A stretch of DNA of 64,000 bases from Rhizobium oryzicola (GCF_030504645.1 NZ_JAUKWQ010000014.1:62001-126000); one strand, 5' to 3'; numbered from the stretch's first letter, positions 1 through 10,249 are shown. Translations and numbers: made by a program. The notes: a model not told the origin generated them from the sequence alone.

Positions 1-81
1 GTTCGCCGCCGCCTGAAGCCGGCGGATGGCGATGCCGTGTCGGGTGCGATCATTCTTGCCGAGAGGAGCATCGCCAAGTGA
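1..81 (+). CDS. C-terminal fragment of an upstream gene
   Basis: An open frame enters from the left edge and ends at TGA 79-81, giving 26 codons. The visible tail ends in [12 protein letters not shown]. This resembles the closing helix of BadF/BadG-type sugar kinases (N-acetylglucosamine-kinase-like), which are often found beside murQ; that assignment is a guess from very few residues. It lies on the same strand as the muropeptide operon, but 115 bp holding a palindrome separate it from murQ. Confidence 0.4.
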   Translation, partial: VRRRLKPADGDAVSGAIILAERSIAK

Positions 82-113
82 TCACACAGGGCAAAAATTC
101 GCACGCGACGATT

Positions 114-128
114 GGAATAATTTATTCC
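114..128. promoter_or_regulatory. Palindromic operator candidate upstream of murQ (RpiR/MurR type)
   Basis: GGAATAA-T-TTATTCC is a perfect 7+7 inverted repeat with a 1-base spacer, in the only intergenic gap before the operon. RpiR/SIS-domain regulators such as MurR commonly bind GGAA...TTCC palindromes next to murQ. A second small palindrome, GAATATTC, lies at 148-155. No rpiR gene is inside the window, so the cognate regulator is inferred. Confidence 0.5.
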
Positions 129-196
129 TCATACCGATTGACGACCGGAATATTCGGTTCTACCAATATCAGAACATGCAAGAGCGAGCAGGTCTC

Positions 197-1138
197 ATGA
201 CACACGATCCCCTTCTCTCCGAGCTCGAAAAGCTGGTTTCGGAAGCGCGCAATCCGAAGTCCATGGAGATCGACCTGCTGCCTTCAGAAGGCATTCTCCG
301 GGTGATGAATGACGAGGACAAGAACGTCCCTCTGGCAGTGGAAAAGGTCATTCCCGAAATTGCAAAAGCCGTCGATCGCATCGTTGCCGCCTTCCAGTCC
401 GGCGGGCGCCTGATCTATATCGGCGCCGGCACCAGCGCGCGGCTCGGCGTTCTCGACGCCTCCGAATGCCCGCCCACCTTCAGCGTGCCGGAGGGCATGG
501 TGGTCGGCCTGATTGCGGGCGGCCCGAAAGCCCTGCTGCAGGCGGTGGAAGGCGCAGAAGATGACCCGGAACAGGGCCGCGAGAACCTCGAAGCCATCGA
601 ACTCACCGCCAACGACGTGGTGGTCGGCATCGCCGTCAGCGGCCGCACGCCATACGTGATCGGCGCGCTGCAATATGCCAAGTCCATCGGTGCGACGGCG
701 ATCTCGCTGACCTGCAACCCGGATTCCGTGCTTTCGGAGATTGCCGATATCGCCATTTCCCCCGTCGTCGGGCCGGAAGTGGTGACGGGCTCGACACGGT
801 TGAAATCCGGCACCGCGCAGAAGCTAGTACTCAACATGCTGACAACGGCCAGCATGATCCGCATCGGCAAGACCTATGAGAACCTGATGGTCGATGTCAG
901 CATCAGCAACAAGAAGCTGCAGGCGCGGGCCCTGCGGATCGTGGCGGATGCCACCGGCTGTTCCTTCGATGAGGCAGAGGATTATCTTCGCCGCGCCGAC
1001 AACAATGTGAAGCTTGCCATTCTGATTGCACTCACCGGCATGGGGGCCGAGGAAGCCGAGCAATCGCTGAAAAACGCAGGCGGTTACCTGAGAAAAGCAA
1101 TAGAAGAGACGCAGCACCGCAAAGCTGCGCGCATGTGA
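197..1138 (+). CDS. murQ: N-acetylmuramic acid 6-phosphate etherase (MurQ)
   Basis: Cytoplasmic etherase that removes the D-lactyl group from MurNAc-6-P to give GlcNAc-6-P, the step after AnmK in cell-wall sugar recycling. The 313-aa product has the usual family length, with a SIS sugar-phosphate domain marked by [20 protein letters not shown] and [15 protein letters not shown], and the conserved [17 protein letters not shown] stretch. I chose ATG 197 because family proteins begin near this [11 protein letters not shown]-type start; the frame stays open to 26, and ATG 176 is possible. First gene of an operon running to 8402 that also contains anmK. The palindrome at 114-128 probably controls it. 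Confidence 0.93.
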   Translation: MTHDPLLSELEKLVSEARNPKSMEIDLLPSEGILRVMNDEDKNVPLAVEKVIPEIAKAVDRIVAAFQSGGRLIYIGAGTSARLGVLDASECPPTFSVPEGMVVGLIAGGPKALLQAVEGAEDDPEQGRENLEAIELTANDVVVGIAVSGRTPYVIGALQYAKSIGATAISLTCNPDSVLSEIADIAISPVVGPEVVTGSTRLKSGTAQKLVLNMLTTASMIRIGKTYENLMVDVSISNKKLQARALRIVADATGCSFDEAEDYLRRADNNVKLAILIALTGMGAEEAEQSLKNAGGYLRKAIEETQHRKAARM

Positions 1139-1167
1139 AGACCGTATAAACAGAGGGAGAATGGGAC

Positions 1168-2682
1168 ATGACACTGAAACTGACGCGCAAGCTCATGGCT
1201 TGCATTGCTCTTGCTGCCGTCATCGGCGGCACAGCCGTTCAAGCAAACGCCGCAACGCTGAAAATGGCCTGGTCGCAGGATGCCACGGGTCTCGACCCGC
1301 ACAAGCAGACAGCCTTTTCCTCGATCCGCCTGCTGGAACTCATCTATGAGCCGCTGGTGCGCCTCGACCCGGACCTGAAGGTAACGCCAGGCATTGCCAC
1401 CTCCTGGACATTTTCGCCCGACGCCAAGACGCTGACCTTTAAGCTGGACCCGAAGGCGAAGTTCCACAATGGCGCGGCAGTGACATCTGCGGACGTGAAG
1501 GCGTCTTACACGCGCATTCTCGACCAGGCGACGGGTGCTGCCGCACGCGCCAATTACCTCTCGATCGCGACCATCGACACGCCCGACGACCAGACCGTCG
1601 TCTTCAACCTGTCGCAGCCGGATGTGCCGCTTCTCTCGGCCATGAGCAGCCTCAATGCGGCGATCGTACCGGCTTCGGAAATCGCAGCCGGCAAGGTCGG
1701 CACGTCAGCCATCGGCTCCGGCCCCTTCAAGCTGAAGACGTGGGAGCCGAATGTGAAGGAAGAGCTGGTCGCCAACCCGGATTGGGCAGGCGGCAAGACC
1801 GGCGTTGACGGGATCAATATCAGCGTGCTGCCGGATGAAAGCGCGATCCTCGCCGCGCTTCGCGCCAAGCAGGTGGATTTCGCCCTGCTGAATGATCCGC
1901 TGGTCGCCACGCTGGTGCCTAATGTGCCGACGCTGAAGCTGAACCGCGTTCCCGTTCTCGCCTATCACGCGCTGCAGCTCAACCCATCGCGCAAGCCGAT
2001 GACGGAACTCGCCGTGCGCCAGGCCATCTCCTGCGCCATCGACCGCAAGGATGTGCTGGATACCGCCCTCCTCGGCGAGGGCAAGTTGACCGGCCCGCTG
2101 ACCATGCCGGACTTTCGCTCCAACACGGACGACCTCTTCTGCTACAAACGGGATCTTGCCAAGGCGAAGAAGCTGATGGCCGATGCGGGCTACAAGGACG
2201 GTTTTTCCGCCACCGTGATTGCCGCAACCGGCGAACCGCCGACCGCCGCCTCCGAGGCTCAGGTCATCCAGTCTCAGCTGAAGGAAATCGGCATCAAGCT
2301 CGAAATCAAGCTGATGGAAACGAGTGTCTATGTCGACACCTGGTTGAAGGGCGATTTCGACATGGCGGTGGCGCTGAACGGCGGCCGTGCCGACCCTTAT
2401 CCGATGTATAATCGCTACTTCACCAAGGCTGGCAACCTGCAGAAAGTGTCCAACTACATCGACGACACGCTGGATACGCTGATGCAGCAGGGCCGCGTTG
2501 AGACCGATCCGAAGAAGCGCAAGGAGATCTTCTCCGCCTTCGACAAGCACCTGACGGAAGTCTCCCCCTGGATCTGGCTCTACACCGGCTACAGCTACAC
2601 CGCGCAGCAGCAGAACGTGCAGGGCTTCGTGCCCTCGCCCGATGGTTCGCTGTTCAGCCTCGCGCGCGTCTCGGTCAAGTAA
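1168..2682 (+). CDS. Peptide-type ABC transporter substrate-binding protein (muropeptide uptake candidate)
   Basis: Periplasmic solute-binding protein of family 5 (DppA/OppA fold), 504 aa. A clear Sec signal peptide (basic start, hydrophobic ACIALAAVIGG, then an Ala-rich VQANA cleavage region) precedes the mature domain with the family pattern LDPHKQ, LLELIYEPLV and GSGPFKL. It lies 29 bp after murQ and before two permeases and a double ATPase, so it is the receptor of that importer. In Agrobacterium a YejBEF transporter with the YepA binding protein recycles peptidoglycan fragments. The context here (murQ, anmK) points to the same type of ligand, but I cannot prove orthology to yepA. Confidence 0.88.
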   Translation: MTLKLTRKLMACIALAAVIGGTAVQANAATLKMAWSQDATGLDPHKQTAFSSIRLLELIYEPLVRLDPDLKVTPGIATSWTFSPDAKTLTFKLDPKAKFHNGAAVTSADVKASYTRILDQATGAAARANYLSIATIDTPDDQTVVFNLSQPDVPLLSAMSSLNAAIVPASEIAAGKVGTSAIGSGPFKLKTWEPNVKEELVANPDWAGGKTGVDGINISVLPDESAILAALRAKQVDFALLNDPLVATLVPNVPTLKLNRVPVLAYHALQLNPSRKPMTELAVRQAISCAIDRKDVLDTALLGEGKLTGPLTMPDFRSNTDDLFCYKRDLAKAKKLMADAGYKDGFSATVIAATGEPPTAASEAQVIQSQLKEIGIKLEIKLMETSVYVDTWLKGDFDMAVALNGGRADPYPMYNRYFTKAGNLQKVSNYIDDTLDTLMQQGRVETDPKKRKEIFSAFDKHLTEVSPWIWLYTGYSYTAQQQNVQGFVPSPDGSLFSLARVSVK

Positions 2683-2715
2683 CCGGGACAGGCGCAAGAC
2701 GGGAATGTTGATGCC

Positions 2716-3675
2716 ATGAATTACCTGACGCGACGCCTTGTGACCTTCCCGCTGATCATGCTGGGGGTCTCCGTGCTGGTGTTCGTCGCCATCCGCATGG
2801 TGCCGGGCGATGCCATTACGGCCATGCTTGGCACCGAAGCGGGGTTGCTGACACCGGATCAGCGAAAGGCGCTGGCAGGCTATTTCGGCATCGATCGCAG
2901 CTGGACCGCGCAATACTGGCATTGGCTGCTGGGCGCGCTCCAGGGCGATCTCGGCCTCTCCGTCACCAACGGCAAACCGGTTCTGGATGTGATCCTCAGC
3001 CGGTTTCCGCTGACCATCGAACTGGCGCTGCTCGCCGTCGTGATCGCGCTTTGCATCGGCCTGCCGCTCGGGGTCTTTGCAGCGACCCGCAATCAGAAGC
3101 CTTCCGATCTTGCCGTGCGCATCTTTGCCATGCTCGGCCAATCCACACCGAGCTTCGTGATCGGCCTGTTGATCCTTTATATCCTCTCCAGCGTGTTCGG
3201 CATTCTGCCAACCATGGGTTCCGCCGTTTCTCTCTTCGAAGACCCGATCGGCAATCTGAAGCAACTCATTCTTCCGGCCCTAACGCTCGGCTTCTCTTTC
3301 ACCGCCTCGGTCACCCGTATTTCCCGCTCCGCCATGCTGGATGTGCTGAACGATGATTACGTGCGTACTGCCCGCTCCAAAGGCGTTCCGGCGCTTCAGG
3401 TGATCTGGCGGCATGCGCTGCCGAATGCGCTGATCCCGGTCGTGACGCTGAGCGGTGTCGAATTCGGCTATCTCTTGGGCGGCGCGGTGCTGGTCGAAAA
3501 AATCTATGCCCTGCCCGGCCTTGGTCGCCTGGCGCTCGATGCCATCCTGCAGCGCGATTATGCACTCGTGCAAGGCTGCGTGCTGTTCGTGGCGCTCAAT
3601 TTCATGATCGTCAATCTCCTCGTCGATCTCGCCTATGCGGCGCTCGATCCGCGTATCCGGCTGGGAGGGCGCTGA
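2716..3675 (+). CDS. ABC transporter permease, DppB/YejB type
   Basis: Inner-membrane subunit of the peptide-type importer, 319 aa. It starts MNYLTRRLVTFPLIMLGVSV with the usual first membrane helix, has the extracytoplasmic loop typical of DppB-class permeases, and carries the cytoplasmic EAA-type loop DDYVRTARSKGVPALQVIWR that docks to the ATPase. About six membrane segments are readable. Its stop overlaps the next permease start (TGATG at 3673-3677), so the two are translationally coupled. Confidence 0.92.
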   Translation: MNYLTRRLVTFPLIMLGVSVLVFVAIRMVPGDAITAMLGTEAGLLTPDQRKALAGYFGIDRSWTAQYWHWLLGALQGDLGLSVTNGKPVLDVILSRFPLTIELALLAVVIALCIGLPLGVFAATRNQKPSDLAVRIFAMLGQSTPSFVIGLLILYILSSVFGILPTMGSAVSLFEDPIGNLKQLILPALTLGFSFTASVTRISRSAMLDVLNDDYVRTARSKGVPALQVIWRHALPNALIPVVTLSGVEFGYLLGGAVLVEKIYALPGLGRLALDAILQRDYALVQGCVLFVALNFMIVNLLVDLAYAALDPRIRLGGR

Positions 3676-4517
3676 TGGCCGATCTTCTGCGCGGACTCTT
3701 GAGGCATCCCAGCGGCCGCATCGGCGGCGCGATCGTTGCGCTCTACATCATCGTTGCTGTTCTCGCGCATCTGGGCGTAACACCTTACGATCCGATCCAG
3801 CAGTTTCGCATCGACCGGCTGAAGCCGCCAAGCGGCGCCCACTGGATGGGCACCGACATGTTCGGTCGCGATGTGTTGAGCCGGCTGATGGTCGGCATCG
3901 GCCAATCCTTCCTCGTCGCCTTCGCCTCGGTCGGCATATCGGCCGTGATCGGCACGGCGCTCGGCCTCACCGCCGCCTGGTTCGGGCACCTGTGGGACGG
4001 TGTCGTGATGCGGCTGATGGATATTCTGCTCGCCTTCCCGGCGGTACTACTGGCTCTTCTCATCATCGCCGTCATCGGCCCCGGAACCGGCACCAGTGTG
4101 ATGGCGATCGCCTTCGTCTATACGCCGATCTTCACCCGCGTGGTGCGCGGACCGGCACTCTCCATCAAGTCGCGCGATTTCGTCGATGCAGCGCGAACCT
4201 TCGGCAGCAGCCGCGTTTATATCCTGACCCGACATCTGATGCTGAACCTCGTGGCGCCGCTGACGGTGCAGGTGACGCTGGCGCTGGCATGGTCGCTTCT
4301 GACGGAAGCGGGCCTGAGCTTCCTCGGCCTTGGCACCCAACCGCCCGCCTCGTCGCTCGGGCTGATGCTATCCGAAAGCGGCAACCTCATGGAAATGGCG
4401 CCCTGGCTGCTGGTCTTCCCCGGCATTGCCATCATGCTTGGCATTCTCGGCTTCAACCTGCTGGGCGATGCGCTGCGCGATATTCTCGACCCGAAAACCC
4501 GGAGTGCGCTCGCATGA
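3675..4517 (+). CDS. ABC transporter permease, DppC/YejE type
   Basis: Second membrane subunit of the importer, 280 aa. The DppC-class signature HWMGTDMFGRDVLSRLMVG follows the first membrane helix, and SRDFVDAARTFGSSRVYILTR forms the ATPase-docking loop. LTEAGLSFLGLGTQPP near the C-terminus is also typical of the family. It overlaps the upstream permease by one base and the downstream ATPase by four (ATGA at 4514-4517). Confidence 0.92.
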   Translation: MADLLRGLLRHPSGRIGGAIVALYIIVAVLAHLGVTPYDPIQQFRIDRLKPPSGAHWMGTDMFGRDVLSRLMVGIGQSFLVAFASVGISAVIGTALGLTAAWFGHLWDGVVMRLMDILLAFPAVLLALLIIAVIGPGTGTSVMAIAFVYTPIFTRVVRGPALSIKSRDFVDAARTFGSSRVYILTRHLMLNLVAPLTVQVTLALAWSLLTEAGLSFLGLGTQPPASSLGLMLSESGNLMEMAPWLLVFPGIAIMLGILGFNLLGDALRDILDPKTRSALA

Positions 4518-6265
4518 CCCCGCTTCTTTCGGTGCGCGATCTTCGCGTCGGCTTCGGCAAGGGCGATGCGGTCAAGGAAATCGTTCATGGCGTAAGCTTT
4601 GATCTTCACCCCGGCGAGACGCTGGCCATCGTCGGCGAAAGCGGTTCGGGAAAATCCGTCACGGCGCTTTCCATCAACCGGCTGATCGATTACGGCGGCG
4701 GACGCATCCTCTCAGGTGCAATCGCGCTACGGACGCGCAAGGGCGAAGCACTCGACCTGACACAGACCAGCCCGCAGCGGATGGAAAAAATCCGCGGTGC
4801 GGAGATCGGCATGATCTTCCAGGAGCCGATGACCTCGCTGAACCCGGTGAAGACGATCGGCTGGCAGCTGGAGGAAGCCTTTCGCCTGCATCGCGGCCTT
4901 TCCGGCGCGGCCGCGCATAAGGCGGCCATCGAAGCACTGGAGCGTGTTCGCATTCCCGACGCTGAACGGCGGCTTGGCTACTATCCGCACCAGCTCTCCG
5001 GCGGCATGCTGCAGCGGGTGATGATCGCAATTGCGCTCGCCACCAACCCGCGCCTGTTGATCGCGGACGAGCCGACCACGGCGCTCGATGTCAGCGTGCA
5101 GGCGCAGATCATGGCGCTGCTGGCGGAATTGAAGCGCGAAACCGGCACGGGCATGATCTTCATCACGCACGACATCGGTCTTGTCGCTGGCATTGCCGAC
5201 CGTGTGCTGGTGATGCAGGCGGGCGACGTCGTGGAACAGGGGCCACTCGATCAGATCCTCGACGCGCCGCAACACCCCTATACCCAGCATCTCCTAAAAG
5301 CCGTGCCGCATTTCGCTGGTGGCGAAGCGGTGCGCCATGACTTCCGGCGCGTCGATGCCCTGAAGCAACGGCCTGCACTGACGGTGGACGATCTCACCGT
5401 CCGCTTTCCTGTGACCTCTGGCCTGTTACGGCGGAAGACAGGCGCGGTGCATGCGGTGGAGTCGGTCAGTTTCGACCTCATGCCCGGCGAGACGCTGGCG
5501 ATTGTTGGCGAAAGCGGCTCCGGCAAATCCACCACCGCCCGCGCCCTGCTCGATCTCGTCCAGCCGGTACGCGGTTCCTTCGAGGTGCGGGGGCTGGAAG
5601 GCAAGTCGCAGCACCGGCCGGTGCAGATGGTGTTCCAGAACCCTTATGCCTCTCTCAATCCGCGGCTCAATGTCGAAAGTCTTCTGGCGGAACCCGTCCG
5701 CGCGGGGGGTGGCAGGCTGACCAGCGCCATGCGTGACCGCATGACATACCTGCTTGCGCGGGTCGGCCTGCCGACAGACAGCCTGACGCGTTACCCGCAC
5801 GAATTTTCCGGCGGCCAGCGCCAGCGCCTTTGCATCGCACGCGCCCTGATGGTCGACCCGTCCGTGCTGGTGCTGGACGAGGCGGTGTCCGCACTTGACG
5901 TGTCGGTTCAAGCCAAGGTGCTGGAACTGCTGGTCGATCTGCAGAAGGAACTGCATCTCGCCTATCTCTTCGTGTCCCATGACATGGCCGTGGTGGAGCG
6001 GATCGCACACCGCATCGCCGTCGTCTATGCCGGGCAGATCGTGGAAATGGGGGATGCGGCGGCTGTTCTTTCCAACCCGCAGCATTCCTATACGCGCCGC
6101 CTGATCGCCGCCGTTCCAACGATCGAGCGCCGCCGCGAGCGCTTCGAGCTCGATACAAGGTCCGTGCCGTCGCTCGTCAAACCGATAGGCTACGAACCAC
6201 GAGAAGCATCCTGGATCTCCTATGGTCCCGATCACAAAGCTCGCGCAGAGGAGCTGTCAGCATGA
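4514..6265 (+). CDS. ABC transporter double ATPase (YejF-like fused NBDs)
   Basis: Cytoplasmic energy subunit of 583 aa with two complete nucleotide-binding domains in one chain. NBD1 has Walker A GESGSGKS (residues 41-48), signature LSGGMLQ (161-167) and Walker B LLIADEP. NBD2 has Walker [10 protein letters not shown] (332-340), signature FSGGQRQR and Walker B VLVLDEA. The DppD-DppF fusion is the YejF arrangement, which fits a peptide or muropeptide importer. ATG 4514 was chosen because it overlaps the permease stop and begins the first NBD; the same frame is open back to 3635, but that part lies inside the permease gene and does not look like protein. Confidence 0.93.
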   Translation: MTPLLSVRDLRVGFGKGDAVKEIVHGVSFDLHPGETLAIVGESGSGKSVTALSINRLIDYGGGRILSGAIALRTRKGEALDLTQTSPQRMEKIRGAEIGMIFQEPMTSLNPVKTIGWQLEEAFRLHRGLSGAAAHKAAIEALERVRIPDAERRLGYYPHQLSGGMLQRVMIAIALATNPRLLIADEPTTALDVSVQAQIMALLAELKRETGTGMIFITHDIGLVAGIADRVLVMQAGDVVEQGPLDQILDAPQHPYTQHLLKAVPHFAGGEAVRHDFRRVDALKQRPALTVDDLTVRFPVTSGLLRRKTGAVHAVESVSFDLMPGETLAIVGESGSGKSTTARALLDLVQPVRGSFEVRGLEGKSQHRPVQMVFQNPYASLNPRLNVESLLAEPVRAGGGRLTSAMRDRMTYLLARVGLPTDSLTRYPHEFSGGQRQRLCIARALMVDPSVLVLDEAVSALDVSVQAKVLELLVDLQKELHLAYLFVSHDMAVVERIAHRIAVVYAGQIVEMGDAAAVLSNPQHSYTRRLIAAVPTIERRRERFELDTRSVPSLVKPIGYEPREASWISYGPDHKARAEELSA

Positions 6266-7290
6266 GCCAGTCCCCTGATCTGCATCAGGCCTTCGAGGCA
6301 GCCTTCACCCTTCTGCAGGCTTCCGTTGAAGCGGGCAAAATCCCGGGCGGTGTGCTGGGCATCCATGATCTGAAACATGGCCGTCTCACCCGCGCCGTGG
6401 GTCTTGCCCAGAAGGAGCCGGACCAGCGGGACATGGATGTCGAGACCTGGTTCGATCTCGCTTCGCTGACGAAGGTGATCTTCACCACGCCCCGCATTCT
6501 GGGGCTGGCGGCGCGAGGAGTCATCGATCTCGATGCGCCGATCACCTCTGTCATTCCGGATTTTCGCCAATATGCGCCGGATGCCTGGGAGCGTGCAGTC
6601 ACCTTCCGCCAATGTCTTGGCCACCGCACCGCCTTTCCTGCCGTCGAGCCGATCTATACCTATGGCGGCGACCCGGAGCGCCTGCGCGCATTCGTGCTGC
6701 AACGGGAATGGAAGGCGGGACCCTCCGTCTATTCCGACATCAATTTCATCCTGCTCGGCATTGCCCTGGAGCGCCTCGGCGGAGAGACGATCCGCGTCAT
6801 GGACCCGGGCCCCGGCTTTTCCTTCACGCCCGATCCGGCGATCACCGCGGCGACCGAACGCTGCGCCTGGCGCGGCCGCGTAATGGTGGGCGAGGTGCAT
6901 GACGAGAACTGCTTTGCGTTGCAAGGTTCCGGTCACGCCGGTCTGTTCGGCACGGTCGATGCCGTCCTGGATTTCGCCACAGGCGTGCTGGAAGATGACG
7001 CGAAAGGGGACGAGATCGTCAAGCTGATGCGCACGCCGCTGTCTGCCACGCGCACCCATGGCTGGGAGAGGCCCTATCGTGGCTGGTCCGGCGGCGATCA
7101 CTGCAACGCTTCGGTCATCGGCCATACCGGCTTCACCGGTGTCGCGCTCTGGGTGGATGTCGACAATGGCCGCACCTGGACGCTGCTGACAAACCGCGTG
7201 CATCCGACCCGCCATTTTGATAGCGGCATCCTCGGCTTGCGTGCAGGAGTGAGCAACGCCGTCAACGCGATGAATGGGAGGACTGCATGA
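6262..7290 (+). CDS. Cytoplasmic serine hydrolase, class C beta-lactamase fold
   Basis: A 342-aa protein with the penicillin-recognising-enzyme motifs: SxxK as SLTK (in [12 protein letters not shown]), the Y-S-D variant of YxN ([11 protein letters not shown]) and HTG in VIGHTGFTG. There is no signal peptide, so it should act in the cytoplasm, which argues against a secreted beta-lactamase or PBP. It overlaps both neighbours by 4 bases (ATGA). Bacillus subtilis AmiE, encoded with murQ and nagZ, is a beta-lactamase-family MurNAc-L-Ala amidase. By analogy, and by the position just before anmK, I infer a muropeptide amidase or peptidase. That function is not shown by sequence alone. Confidence 0.85.
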   Translation: MSQSPDLHQAFEAAFTLLQASVEAGKIPGGVLGIHDLKHGRLTRAVGLAQKEPDQRDMDVETWFDLASLTKVIFTTPRILGLAARGVIDLDAPITSVIPDFRQYAPDAWERAVTFRQCLGHRTAFPAVEPIYTYGGDPERLRAFVLQREWKAGPSVYSDINFILLGIALERLGGETIRVMDPGPGFSFTPDPAITAATERCAWRGRVMVGEVHDENCFALQGSGHAGLFGTVDAVLDFATGVLEDDAKGDEIVKLMRTPLSATRTHGWERPYRGWSGGDHCNASVIGHTGFTGVALWVDVDNGRTWTLLTNRVHPTRHFDSGILGLRAGVSNAVNAMNGRTA

Positions 7291-8402
7291 ACCCGATCTG
7301 GACCGTCGGCCTGATGACCGGCACCGTGCTCGACGGCAATATCGACGTGGCACTGTTGAAGACCGATGGCGAGCGGATCGTGGAGTTCGGGCCTTTCACA
7401 CTGGCGCCCTACCCGCAGGAAACGCGGGCGCTGCTGGAAGAGACGCTGCAGGCCGCTCGCGCCTGGAACTTCGAAGGTGCGGAACCGGAAATCTTTGCCA
7501 GGGCCGAGAAGGTGCTGACCGAGGCGCAGTCGCATGCGGTGCGGCAACTGGTGGAACAGGTTGGCCTGACCATGGCTGATATCGGCGTCGTCGGCTTCCA
7601 CGGCCAGACGGTGCTGCATCGCGCGCCCACGAAGGATCGCATCGGCGCGACCCGCCAGCTGGGGGATGGCGCGCTGATGAGCCGCATGCTGGGCTGCAAG
7701 GTGGCCTATGATTTCCGCAGCACCGATGTCGCCGCCGGTGGACAGGGCGCGCCGCTGGCTGCCTGCTATCACGCAGCGCTGTTGAAAGACGTCGCGATTG
7801 ATGGCGACAGCGCCGTGCTCAACCTGGGCGGCGTTGCGAATGTTACCTGGACGGACGGCAAGGACCAGCTTGTCGCCTTCGACACCGGCCCCGCCAATGC
7901 TCCGATCAATGATTTCATCAAGCGTCACGGCAAGGGCGAGATGGATCGCAACGGGCAATATGCCCGCCAGGGCAAGGTGGATGAGGAGCGGCTGGCCCGC
8001 CTGCTGACCCACCCTTACCTGACCGCCCGCTACCCGAAATCGCTCGACCGCTTCGATTTCACCGCAGACATGGCGGGCGATCTCGGCCTGGAGGATGGCG
8101 CGGCAACGCTGACGGCGTTCACTGCCTCCGCCGTCGGCAAGGCGCTCGATCTTCTGCCCACACGTCCGAAGCGACTGATCGTCAGCGGTGGCGGTCGGCA
8201 CAATCCTGTTCTGATGGAAATGCTGGCGGACCGCGCCAAGGTCGAGGTGATCCCGGCGGAGAAATTCGGCTGGCGCGGGGACGCGGTGGAAGCCGAATGC
8301 TTCGCCTTCCTTGCAGCGCGTGTGCTGCGCGGCCTGCCCATCAGCTTCCCCAGTACGACGGGCGCGCCGGAGCCAATGACGGGCGGCAAGCTGGCGGGGT
8401 AA
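7287..8402 (+). CDS. anmK: Anhydro-N-acetylmuramic acid kinase (AnmK)
   Basis: ATP-dependent kinase converting 1,6-anhydro-MurNAc to MurNAc-6-P, the substrate of MurQ encoded at the start of the same operon. At 371 aa it matches the family, with the ASKHA-fold start [20 protein letters not shown] (usual form GLMSGTSLDG), [34 protein letters not shown] and the late [10 protein letters not shown] phosphate-binding loop. The S-to-T and S-to-V changes in the first loop are mild. Its start overlaps the hydrolase stop. Last gene of the operon, converging on prmB. Confidence 0.94.
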   Translation: MNPIWTVGLMTGTVLDGNIDVALLKTDGERIVEFGPFTLAPYPQETRALLEETLQAARAWNFEGAEPEIFARAEKVLTEAQSHAVRQLVEQVGLTMADIGVVGFHGQTVLHRAPTKDRIGATRQLGDGALMSRMLGCKVAYDFRSTDVAAGGQGAPLAACYHAALLKDVAIDGDSAVLNLGGVANVTWTDGKDQLVAFDTGPANAPINDFIKRHGKGEMDRNGQYARQGKVDEERLARLLTHPYLTARYPKSLDRFDFTADMAGDLGLEDGAATLTAFTASAVGKALDLLPTRPKRLIVSGGGRHNPVLMEMLADRAKVEVIPAEKFGWRGDAVEAECFAFLAARVLRGLPISFPSTTGAPEPMTGGKLAG

Positions 8403-8413
8403 TCACCGGATAA

Positions 8414-9337
8414 TCAGTCTGTAATACCCAGCGCTTCGGCGGAAATCCAGAACACGGCATCCTGCGATTCCGCCGTTTCCAGCCAAATGAATTCCAGATC
8501 CGGGAATTCCTCCTCCAGAATTTCGCGGCCCGAGCCGATCTCGCAGATCATGCCGCCATGCGGGTTGAGATAGGAGGGCGCCTGCCGCAGGATTTCGCGC
8601 ACCAGATCCAGTCCGTCTTCGCCGCCATCATGCGCCATGCGGGGTTCGGCGCGAAATTCTGCCGGATAGCCTTCCAGCGCATCGTGATCCACATAGGGCG
8701 GGTTGGTGATGATCAGATCATAGGTACGGCCTTCGAGCGGCTGGAAAAGATCGCCCTGGAAGAGCGTCACCTGATTTTCCACCTCATGAGCCGCAACATT
8801 CAGCTTTGCCACCTCAAGCGCATCGGCGGAGAGATCGACCGCATCGACAGTGGCCGTCGGCATGAACTTCGCCGCCAGCACGGCCAGGCAGCCGGAGCCG
8901 GTGCAGATATCCACCACGCTTTCGACGGTCATGGGATCGGGCAGGAAATTGGAGCCTTGCGGGTTGAGATATTCGGCAAACAGGATTTCGCCGATATGCG
9001 AGCGCGGCACGATGACCCGCTCATCCACGATGAAGCGCACGCCCTGGATATAGGAGCGACCGGTAAGGTAGGCGGAGGGCTTGCGGGTGGTGACGCGCGC
9101 TTCGATACGCTCTGCCAGAAGCCTGCGCTCCGGCATCAGCAGGCGGGCATCCAGGAACGGATCGAGCGCGTCAATCGGCAGATCGAGCGAATCGAGAATG
9201 AGAAAAGCCGCGTCATCGCTGGCCGTGGTGGTGCCGTGGCCGTAAGAGAGATCGGCGGCATTGAAACGCGAGATCGCATAGCGCCAGTAATCGCGTAACG
9301 TTACGAGTTCCGTGACAATATCGTTCTGGTTCACCAT
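8414..9337 (-). CDS. prmB: Ribosomal protein L3 N5-glutamine methyltransferase (PrmB)
   Basis: S-adenosylmethionine-dependent methyltransferase that modifies a glutamine of ribosomal protein uL3. The 307-aa product has an N-terminal helical domain, the SAM-binding motif VVDICTGSGCLAVLAAKF, and the catalytic NPPY motif in IITNPPYVDHDALEGYP, followed by the PrmB-type EFRAEPRMAHDGGEDGLDLV. The NPPY motif and length also fit PrmC/HemK, but the N-terminal region and the EPRMA pattern favour PrmB. Start ATG 9337. Divergent from the pseudouridine synthase. Confidence 0.9.
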   Translation of the reverse strand: MVNQNDIVTELVTLRDYWRYAISRFNAADLSYGHGTTTASDDAAFLILDSLDLPIDALDPFLDARLLMPERRLLAERIEARVTTRKPSAYLTGRSYIQGVRFIVDERVIVPRSHIGEILFAEYLNPQGSNFLPDPMTVESVVDICTGSGCLAVLAAKFMPTATVDAVDLSADALEVAKLNVAAHEVENQVTLFQGDLFQPLEGRTYDLIITNPPYVDHDALEGYPAEFRAEPRMAHDGGEDGLDLVREILRQAPSYLNPHGGMICEIGSGREILEEEFPDLEFIWLETAESQDAVFWISAEALGITD

Positions 9338-9427
9338 CGCCTCACTTTCAAACTGTTGCCACCTCCCTTATTGCGAAAGAGGTGGCGGGGCAACGGCGCA
9401 GTGTCGGCCCAGGCCAAGGACTTTAGG

Positions 9428-10249
9428 ATGAAGAACAGCCGCAACCGCCCGACATCAAGGCCACTGACCGGAAAGTCTCCGCCTGCGAAGCGCTCGCCTG
9501 GCGAAAGCGGCAAACGTGCGACGCTGCCGCGTGCGCTTTCCAAACTCGGATTTTGCTCGCGGGGAGAGGCGGAGAAACTGATCGCGGAAGGCCGTGTCAG
9601 TCTCAAGGGCCGGGTCGTGACAAGCAAGGAAACCTGGGTTGATATTGAGACGGATACGATCTTCGTGGACGGCAAGCCGGTGGCCGCGGAAAAGCCCGTG
9701 TATCTGATGCTGAACAAGCCGCGCGGGCTGGTGACGACGCGCCATGACCCGGAGGGCCGACCGATCGTATTCGACTGCCTGAAGGACCATGCCCACGCCC
9801 ATCTTTCCGCCGTTGGGCGGCTTGACAAGGCGAGCGAAGGCCTTCTGCTTTTCACCAACGATACCGGCTTTGCCAATGCGCTGATGGACCCGGCGACGCA
9901 TGTGCTGAAAACCTATCACGTGCAGATCAACCGCGTGGCCGATGCGGCCCTGATCAATGCCATGCGGGCAGGCGTTCAGGAAGGAGGCGAGTTTCTGTCC
10001 GCCAAGCGCGTCTCATTGCTGCGCGAAGGCGAGAGAAATTCCTGGCTGGAAATCGTGTTGCACGAGGGCAAGAACCGGCAGATCCGCCGCATGCTGGATG
10101 CCAATGGCGTCGAGGTGTTGCGCCTCATCCGTGTCGCAATCGGAGGTCTCGAACTCGGAGATCTGGAAAAGGGAGTGGTGCGTGCGCTGACGGAAGCGGA
10201 GGTCGCTGGTCTGCGACAAAAGACACCCAACCAGCAAAGAGACCTCTAA
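9428..10249 (+). CDS. rRNA pseudouridine synthase, RsuA/RluB/E/F family
   Basis: Isomerises uridines in rRNA. The 273-aa product has a basic N-terminal tail, an S4 RNA-binding domain (LSKLGFCSRGEAEKLIAEGR), then the catalytic domain with the active-site aspartate in VGRLDKASEGLLLFTND and the family motif GKNRQIRRMLDANG. ATG 9428 is preferred because AAGGA lies about 10 bases upstream; the open frame reaches back to 9356. Whether the target is 16S or 23S rRNA cannot be settled from the sequence. Confidence 0.88.
   Translation: MKNSRNRPTSRPLTGKSPPAKRSPGESGKRATLPRALSKLGFCSRGEAEKLIAEGRVSLKGRVVTSKETWVDIETDTIFVDGKPVAAEKPVYLMLNKPRGLVTTRHDPEGRPIVFDCLKDHAHAHLSAVGRLDKASEGLLLFTNDTGFANALMDPATHVLKTYHVQINRVADAALINAMRAGVQEGGEFLSAKRVSLLREGERNSWLEIVLHEGKNRQIRRMLDANGVEVLRLIRVAIGGLELGDLEKGVVRALTEAEVAGLRQKTPNQQRDL

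Noticed and set aside
1705-3264. Long minus-strand open frame (519 codons) opposite the first SBP and permease
   Set aside because: It lies fully antisense to two clear genes, its product is His/Arg/Asp-rich without motifs, and it comes from the third-position GC bias of the real genes.
3635-4513. Upstream extension of the double-ATPase frame
   Set aside because: It overlaps the DppC-type permease in another frame and reads as Arg-rich low-quality protein; the ATPase starts at ATG 4514.
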